A DNA stretch of 64,000 bases from Neomoorella carbonis. GTDB taxonomy: Bacteria > Bacillota > DSM-521 > Neomoorellales > Neomoorellaceae. Shown here one piece after another: positions 58,707 to 64,000 of this stretch. The notes under the pieces were generated by a model. That model was not told where the DNA came from, did not search any database, and saw only the letters and a program-made list of their open reading frames with translations. The first letter of the stretch is position 1; every line of letters begins with the position of its first letter. Where the stretch lies: assembly GCF_045278715.1 (NCBI RefSeq), contig NZ_CP136420.1, forward strand, positions 310,001 to 374,000, given 5' to 3'. A program made the position numbers and the translations under genes.

Positions 58707-61587
58707 ACGCTCCACAGTGCAAAATCCCTTCATCCGCTATGCCACCGAAGCGGGCTGGAAGTACATAGCACCTGAGGATTTAGAGCTCAGGCGGGGTGGA
58801 GTGGGGGGATTAATCGACCGCCAGGTATTTATCAGCCAGCTCCAGAGGTTAAACCCTGGCGTGGTGGACCACCTGCGGGCTGAAGAGGTATTAAAGCGGG
58901 TGGAGCGGATACCGCCAAATATTGAGGGGAACCTCCAGGCCTGGGAGTACCTGAAGGGCTTACGGACGGTATACGTGGAGACCGAGAAAAGGGAGCGCAA
59001 TATCCGCCTGCTGGACCTGGATAACTGGCGGGCCAATAGTTTTCAAGTCACCGACGAATTTACCTACACCAATGGCACCTACACCATCCGCGCCGATATC
59101 GTTTTCTTGATTAACGGCGTCCCGGTCCTGGTGGTAGAAACGAAATCCACCAACGAGATTGAAGGCATCGCCAAAGCCCTGGACCAGATGCGCCGCTACC
59201 ACCGGGAGGCGCCGGCGCTCATGGCCCTTGAGCAGGTTTATGTCTTGACCCACCTGGTTCGCTTCTATTATGGGGCCACCTGGAGTTTGAGCCGCAAAGA
59301 CCTCTTCAACTGGCGGGACGAAAGCACAGGGCAGGATTACGAAACCCTGGTAAAAAGCTTCATCCATCCCCAGCGGGTGTTACGGGTCCTAACCGACTTT
59401 ATCATGTTTGTCCGCCGGGATGATGAATTAAGTAAAGTTATCTTGCGACCGCACCAGATGCGGGCCATTGGCCGGGTCCTTAACCGTGCCTTAGACCCTA
59501 CCAAAAAGCGGGGTCTGGTCTGGCACACCCAGGGGTCGGGTAAAACTTACACCATGATCACCATTGCCAAAAAGCTGATTGAAGACCCTCGTTTTAATAA
59601 TCCCACCGTCCTCATGCTGGTAGACCGCAATGAGCTGGAACAGCAACTTTTCACTAACCTGGCCGCCTGTGGACTGGGTATGGTCGAACAAGCCCGGAGC
59701 AAACGCCACTTGCAAGAGCTTCTGGCTTCCGACCGCCGGGGCCTCATCGTCAGCATGATCCACAAATTTGACGACATTCCGGCTAAGCTTAATTGCCGGG
59801 ACAATATCTTTGTCCTGGTAGATGAGGCCCACCGTACCACCGGAGGCAATTTGGGCAATTACCTCATGGGGGCTCTCCCCAATGCTACCTATATCGGCTT
59901 CACCGGCACCCCCATTGACCGCACCGCCTACGGCAAAGGCACTTTTAAAGTTTTTGGCTGCGACGACCAGCCTCACGGTTACCTGGATAAATACAGCATA
60001 GCCGAATCCATTGAAGACGGCACTACAGTACCCCTCCATTACTCCCTGGCTCCCAACGAACTGCGGGTGGACCGCGAGACCCTGGAGGAAGAATTTCTAA
60101 ATCTGGCGGCAGCCGAAGGAGTTAGCGATATCGAAGAACTAAACAAAGTATTAGAGAAGGCCGTTACCCTAAGGAATATGCTAAAAAACCAGGATCGGGT
60201 AGAGGCAATAGCTGCCTATGTCGCCCGCCATTACCGGGACTATATCGAACCGATGGGTTATAAAGCCTTCCTGGTGGCAGTAGACCGCGAAGCCTGCATT
60301 ATGTATAAAGAGACCCTGGATAAATACCTGCCGCCCGAGTATTCAGCAGTGGTAATCAGCAGGGCCCACAATGATCCGCCGGAACTAGCCCGCTATTATC
60401 TTCCTGAAAAAGAAGAAAAGGAGTTACGCAAGGCCTTCCGTAAACCCGGGGAATTGCCCAAAATCCTCATTGTTACCGAAAAACTCCTTACCGGCTACGA
60501 CGCCCCGGTGCTGTACTGCATGTACTTGGATAAACCCATGCGCGACCATGTCCTTTTGCAGGCCATTGCCCGGGTAAACCGTCCCTACGAGGATGAAAAC
60601 GGCCACCAGAAGCCGGCTGGCTTTGTTCTCGATTTTGTCGGCATCTTTGAAAACTTAGAGAAGGCCCTGGCCTTTGATTCTAAAGACGTAGAAGGTACCA
60701 TTGTAGACCTGGATATCCTTAAAAACCGTTTTCAAGACTTAATGGCCGAAGGTAGAAGCAAATACCTTGCCATCATCGCAGGGTATCATCAGGATAAGGC
60801 GGCAGAACTGGCCTTGGAACACTTCCGGGAGCCCCAGATGCGCCAGGAGTATTATACCTTTTTTAAAGAGCTGGCCAACCTTTTTGAAATTATATCGCCG
60901 GATCCCTTTTTAAGGGAGTATCTAGACGATTACGACCAGTTAGCCCGGCTCTATCGACTGCTGCGTTCTGTTGAACCGGGGGTCAACCTGGACCATGAAC
61001 TAATGCGCAAAACGGCCCGCCTGGTCCAGGAACACACCATTCCTGGTGCTATTCAGGATGCAGTGACGGTTTATAAGATCAACGAGGAAGTCCTGGATAA
61101 ATTAGCTGAGACACAGGCTAGTTATACCATTGAAGTGTTTAACTTACTGAAAAGCATAGAAAACACTATAGCGGTGAAAAAGCAAGAAGCGCCCTATTTG
61201 CTCTCCATAGGCGAAATAGCAGAAAGAATAGCCAGAGCTTACCAGGAGAGACAGTTAAATACCCAGGAAGCTTTACGCCGGTTGGAAGAATTAATTAAAG
61301 AATATCTAGTTTCCGAGAAAGAACGGGCCGAGAAGGACATGACACCGGAAACTTATGCTGTATACTGGTACTTGAAACGACAGCAGATAAAAGGCGCCGA
61401 AGCTGTGGCGCGGAATATGGCCAGTGCCTTTACTGATTATCCCTACTGGCAGGAGAGTGAGAGCCAAGAACGGCAAATCGTGTGGGAGTTTTATAAAAAC
61501 CTCAAGAAAACTGGATTGGAAGCAGGTAAAAAGATGAAAGAAATCGTAGACCAGATTTTGCAACTGCTAAAGGGGGCCAGGCGATGA
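58690..61587 (+). CDS. hsdR: Type I restriction endonuclease subunit HsdR
   Basis: HsdR translocates and cuts unmodified DNA. The 965-residue protein has a PD-(D/E)xK nuclease near the N-terminus (RADIVFLINGVPVLVVETKS), SF2 motor motifs HTQGSGKTYTMI (Walker A), VLVDEAHRTTGG (DEAH), GFTGTPID and the LLTGYDAPVLYCMYLDKPMR and ALQAIARVNRPY motif V/VI region, then a C-terminal helical domain of DUF3387 type. ATG 58690 overlaps hsdS by 17 bases. Complete and probably active with HsdM and HsdS. Confidence 0.94.
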   Translation: MPLGGERSTVQNPFIRYATEAGWKYIAPEDLELRRGGVGGLIDRQVFISQLQRLNPGVVDHLRAEEVLKRVERIPPNIEGNLQAWEYLKGLRTVYVETEKRERNIRLLDLDNWRANSFQVTDEFTYTNGTYTIRADIVFLINGVPVLVVETKSTNEIEGIAKALDQMRRYHREAPALMALEQVYVLTHLVRFYYGATWSLSRKDLFNWRDESTGQDYETLVKSFIHPQRVLRVLTDFIMFVRRDDELSKVILRPHQMRAIGRVLNRALDPTKKRGLVWHTQGSGKTYTMITIAKKLIEDPRFNNPTVLMLVDRNELEQQLFTNLAACGLGMVEQARSKRHLQELLASDRRGLIVSMIHKFDDIPAKLNCRDNIFVLVDEAHRTTGGNLGNYLMGALPNATYIGFTGTPIDRTAYGKGTFKVFGCDDQPHGYLDKYSIAESIEDGTTVPLHYSLAPNELRVDRETLEEEFLNLAAAEGVSDIEELNKVLEKAVTLRNMLKNQDRVEAIAAYVARHYRDYIEPMGYKAFLVAVDREACIMYKETLDKYLPPEYSAVVISRAHNDPPELARYYLPEKEEKELRKAFRKPGELPKILIVTEKLLTGYDAPVLYCMYLDKPMRDHVLLQAIARVNRPYEDENGHQKPAGFVLDFVGIFENLEKALAFDSKDVEGTIVDLDILKNRFQDLMAEGRSKYLAIIAGYHQDKAAELALEHFREPQMRQEYYTFFKELANLFEIISPDPFLREYLDDYDQLARLYRLLRSVEPGVNLDHELMRKTARLVQEHTIPGAIQDAVTVYKINEEVLDKLAETQASYTIEVFNLLKSIENTIAVKKQEAPYLLSIGEIAERIARAYQERQLNTQEALRRLEELIKEYLVSEKERAEKDMTPETYAVYWYLKRQQIKGAEAVARNMASAFTDYPYWQESESQERQIVWEFYKNLKKTGLEAGKKMKEIVDQILQLLKGARR

Positions 61588-61958
61588 GCTTGGGGTTAGA
61601 TGATTATCTGGTATGGGAACAAGGCGGCGCTATATATGAAGGCGCTTTTACTTTGGCGACCCTTGATAAACTGGAAGAAGTTATTCCGGAGGCAGTTTTC
61701 CGGGCTGAGGTAGCAACCTGGGCCAAGAGGATCGGCGTTGAGCCCAAAGAAATACATATCCGCGCCATGAAACGCAAATGGGCGAGCTGCTCCAGTAAAG
61801 GCCGCTTAACCTTTGATCCCGAGTTGTTAAAACAGCCGGCAGCCTTCCGGGCTGAGGTAATTGTGCACGAACTGCTGCATTTAAAGATATCTAATCACGG
61901 GCCACTGTTTAAGGCGATGGGCAAGGCGTATCTGGCAAAGTATGGGGTGGGCTGTTAA
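61584..61958 (+). CDS. YgjP-like (SprT-type) zinc metallopeptidase
   Basis: A 124-residue protein with the YgjP/DUF45 pattern: KRKWASCSSKGRLTFDPELL, then VIVHELLHLKISNHGPLF with HExxH and a third His. It overlaps the hsdR stop by 4 bases, so it is the fourth gene of the operon. Genes of this kind often accompany HsdR in type I systems; the role is unknown, possibly processing of a subunit. Confidence 0.85.
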   Translation: MSLGLDDYLVWEQGGAIYEGAFTLATLDKLEEVIPEAVFRAEVATWAKRIGVEPKEIHIRAMKRKWASCSSKGRLTFDPELLKQPAAFRAEVIVHELLHLKISNHGPLFKAMGKAYLAKYGVGC

Positions 61959-62307
61959 TTAAGTAATATATAAAATTACTGGTCTATATGGTTTATATTT
62001 AGATATATTTGGCTAAATATGTTTTATTATAGTTCTATATGGGGCGGCAAAAGGAACAAATGGCTTCAAAGCCTTGTGGCCCAGGGTTTTTAGGCAATAG
62101 TGCCATGTATTAATAGAGGGGTAATTAGCAGCGGCATGATTTTTATCTATTTAAAAACTGCTGCTTTTTAGTTTACAAAACGCCTCGAAAAAAGTTCAAA
62201 GACCGAAATCTATTGCGGCTCAAGGCCTTCAAGGTTTGCCGCCCATTTTGGTTAGGAGGTAAAAACAGCGGTATGATAAGCCGCTTAAAAAGAGGGAGGT
62301 AACGCTT
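61959..62307. other. AT-rich intergenic region after the restriction operon
   Basis: About 350 bases without a convincing gene. It is rich in A and T; AGCAGCGGCATGA ... CTGCTGCTTTTT (62126-62169 area) may be a terminator. AAGGAGG-like sites near 62250-62305 belong to the following gene. Confidence 0.5.
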
Positions 62308-62805
62308 ATGGAGCAAAGGGTAGCCAAAAAGGTGATTTTGGAAATCGATCCTAACAATGATATTGTTAAAGGGCAGTTGTTATCTTCTGATACAGGAGAA
62401 GTAGTTACAACAGAGCTAGGGGAAATTTTAGAATTTATCTATACGGATTGCGGCGGTGTTGACATTATAGAAATGTATGAAGAGGAACAGTTGAAAAAAG
62501 CACAACGAGAAATGGCACAAAAGGAATATGAGTTTGATAAGTTCCTCAAGGGAATATATCAGGAGGCATTTGAGCAATCAAATCTTATGCCAGGGGCTGG
62601 TATAAAGGCTATAATAGCATTACCGATTGCAAAGCTACTGTCAGATATAAAAGAAATAGAAAATCCAAACAAAATAACAAAATGGATCCGGGATAAAATT
62701 ATACCGCCGGCCCGGGATATGTTGGTAGCTTTTCTTTTCGGTAAGGAAAATGCCAAAGAGATCGACCGACTTATAGAAGAAGCAAGAAAAAAGTATCTAT
62801 CATAG
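62308..62805 (+). CDS. Unknown protein (165 aa), helical
   Basis: A 165-residue protein with no recognised domain. The N-terminal part (residues 1-45) is beta-like and acidic; the middle is a charged helix (KKAQREMAQKEYEFDKFLKG), then a hydrophobic stretch (GAGIKAIIALPIAKLLSDI) and a basic C-terminus. GGGAGGTAAC precedes ATG 62308. It lies between the YgjP gene and a helicase in the island; a defence or accessory role is possible but unproven. Confidence 0.6.
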   Translation: MEQRVAKKVILEIDPNNDIVKGQLLSSDTGEVVTTELGEILEFIYTDCGGVDIIEMYEEEQLKKAQREMAQKEYEFDKFLKGIYQEAFEQSNLMPGAGIKAIIALPIAKLLSDIKEIENPNKITKWIRDKIIPPARDMLVAFLFGKENAKEIDRLIEEARKKYLS

Positions 62806-63010
62806 GACATATATTCCCCTACGGCAGGCAAGAATTGCAATTCTTTTTCTCTAATTACAGGAAACGTACGAATGTTTGTAGATTTGTAGAATAACACGTT
62901 AATAATGGCATATCTTGCTAGCATTATATGCGGGAAGTGCAGTGATAAAGCCAGGAACGGCTGAACCAAATCGCTACTTTAAAAAACTCTTTTTGATTGG
63001 GGGCAAATAA

Positions 63011-64000
63011 ATGCTACTCTTAGAAAATTATATTGAAGACTTTAACCGTGCTCTCGATTTAGAGATAAAATATCAAAAAGAAACAGGAGGTCGTCTCTAT
63101 ATTATTCAAGAAGGTATGCTTCTTGATGGGGACAACTTTATTTATCGCTTTGTTATAGATCAAGAAGTCAGCTTACCTGATGGCACTCCAGTGCGAGTTA
63201 AAATTGGTGAAAAAGAAGTTACAGGGCACGTTATTTCTTTAGAAGGCTTCGATTTAATACTTACGCTAGATCAGTATCTTGGTGTTCAGGTACAAGAGGC
63301 TCACCTTTTTTGTGAGCCGTGGGGTTTATTAGAAGCCCTCCAAGAAAGATTAAAGGAAATATACAAAAAAAATGCTTCTCTAGTTGCTGCTGTGTTAACA
63401 GGTACCCCAGTAATGATTAAAAACCTAAAACCAATTAAAAGAAATCAGCATGGTAATAACTCTGATGTATGCAGTTTTGTCTTAAATAATGCAGTGGCTT
63501 TCATATGGGGTCCACCTGGTACCGGGAAGACGGAAACCCTGGCCCGTATTACTAACGAATTGCTTTCAAAAAAAGAATGCGTTCTTATTTTGTCACATAG
63601 TAATGTTGCTGTTGATGAAGCTGTAGCTAGAATAGCAAGTGTTGCCTTAACTTATAGAGAAGGGGATATTGTTCGGTATGGTTTTGCCCAACCTACCTTT
63701 TTGGCAAAACATCGTGACCTCACTTCATTTTACCTTGCAGCAAAAAAGCGACCGGAACTTCTGCATCGCTATGAACAGCTAAGGGCAGAGCGTGAAAAGC
63801 TTAAAAAAAGTGGTCCCAAGGAAGAACTTGCCAGGGTTGAGAAAGAGCTTAGTAATTGCCGCCAGGAAATTCGTGCTTTGGAGGGACTGGTTATAGGAGC
63901 CGCAAAGGCAGTTGGTACTACGTTGTCAAAATCAGTTGTTGATGAGGCAGTCTTCCGCTCACGGTGGGATACAGTAATCGTCGACGAGGTAAGCATGGCA
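63011..64000 (+). CDS. UPF1/SF1-type helicase, N-terminal part (runs off the window)
   Basis: The reading frame from ATG 63011 is open to the window end (330 codons). After about 155 residues without clear family it reads FIWGPPGTGKTETLARITN (Walker A), LSHSNVAVDEAVAR, a charged coiled insert, and TVIVDEVSMA (Walker B) at the end. This is the AAA_11/AAA_12 SF1B pattern of UPF1/Dna2/IGHMBP2-type enzymes. Such helicases, often with a nuclease domain at the C-terminus, are frequent in bacterial defence islands. The 3' half lies outside. Confidence 0.85.
   Translation, partial: MLLLENYIEDFNRALDLEIKYQKETGGRLYIIQEGMLLDGDNFIYRFVIDQEVSLPDGTPVRVKIGEKEVTGHVISLEGFDLILTLDQYLGVQVQEAHLFCEPWGLLEALQERLKEIYKKNASLVAAVLTGTPVMIKNLKPIKRNQHGNNSDVCSFVLNNAVAFIWGPPGTGKTETLARITNELLSKKECVLILSHSNVAVDEAVARIASVALTYREGDIVRYGFAQPTFLAKHRDLTSFYLAAKKRPELLHRYEQLRAEREKLKKSGPKEELARVEKELSNCRQEIRALEGLVIGAAKAVGTTLSKSVVDEAVFRSRWDTVIVDEVSMA

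Overview
The window looks like a chromosomal stretch of a thermophilic, anaerobic, spore-forming Firmicute, most like Moorella or a close relative. This is an inference from content: a tungsten-type aldehyde oxidoreductase operon, a nif gene group, a SleB-type cortex hydrolase, an SLH-domain protein, GC-rich coding DNA with many GTG and TTG starts, and strong AGGAGG ribosome sites. No rRNA or other species marker is present. No CRISPR array or intact insertion sequence was seen.

Layout. 1-2.5 kb: the end of a nitrogenase cofactor-assembly operon (nitrogenase-component-1 family fragment, nifB, nifV). 2.5-6.5 kb: an AIR-synthase/ThiN fusion protein, then methionine-salvage genes mtnA and mtnP. 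6.5-13.6 kb: housekeeping and envelope genes, including LD-carboxypeptidase, a DUF1540 protein, a SHOCT protein followed by htpX-pspAB-pspA-pspAA (membrane stress), an SLH protein, DedA and xpt. 13.7-17.9 kb: a probable Moco/Tuco riboswitch with terminator, followed by an AOR operon (polyferredoxin, tungsten AOR, MoaD-like, FAD subunit). 18-19.1 kb: a small coiled-coil membrane protein and an MntA/HepT toxin-antitoxin pair.

19.2-33.1 kb: a catabolic region. A PrpR-type sigma-54 activator precedes a clear -24/-12 promoter flanked by repeated TTCAAAATGAA elements. Downstream are a four-carbon acid-sugar kinase, PdxA2, a fused DctQM TRAP permease with its DctP lipoprotein, a UroD-family protein, a LarA-family nickel racemase/epimerase with all four key residues, a DUF3870 protein, an FAD-dependent oxidoreductase, an Nramp-like transporter and a decayed second larA. 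From the TRAP gene on, the DNA is visibly richer in A+T than the flanks. My reading is uptake of a C4 (or similar) hydroxy acid, stereochemical conversion by LarA, phosphorylation, and oxidation/decarboxylation by PdxA2.

33.2-43.4 kb: a mixed core region (coiled-coil gene split by a stop, metallo-hydrolase, MazF-like remnant, YigZ, SleB-like hydrolase, cinA, a small membrane protein, HtrA, APC permease, M1-like peptidase, polysaccharide deacetylase). 43.5-49.4 kb: a c-di-GMP-I riboswitch followed by a chemoreceptor, an antisense DUF1540 gene, then cheW-cheA-cheB. 49.5-52.1 kb: a radical SAM enzyme, a zinc-ribbon protein and a secreted coiled-coil protein.

52.2-64 kb: a genomic island. Two tRNA genes (Ala-CGC, Val-CAC) are followed by a broken tyrosine integrase, a CI/LexA-like repressor, an HNH endonuclease with a damaged N-terminus, a complete type I restriction-modification operon (hsdM-hsdS-hsdR) with a YgjP-like metallopeptidase, an unknown protein and a UPF1-like helicase that runs off the window. 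The island appears to have entered at tRNA-Val and to carry a defence cargo.
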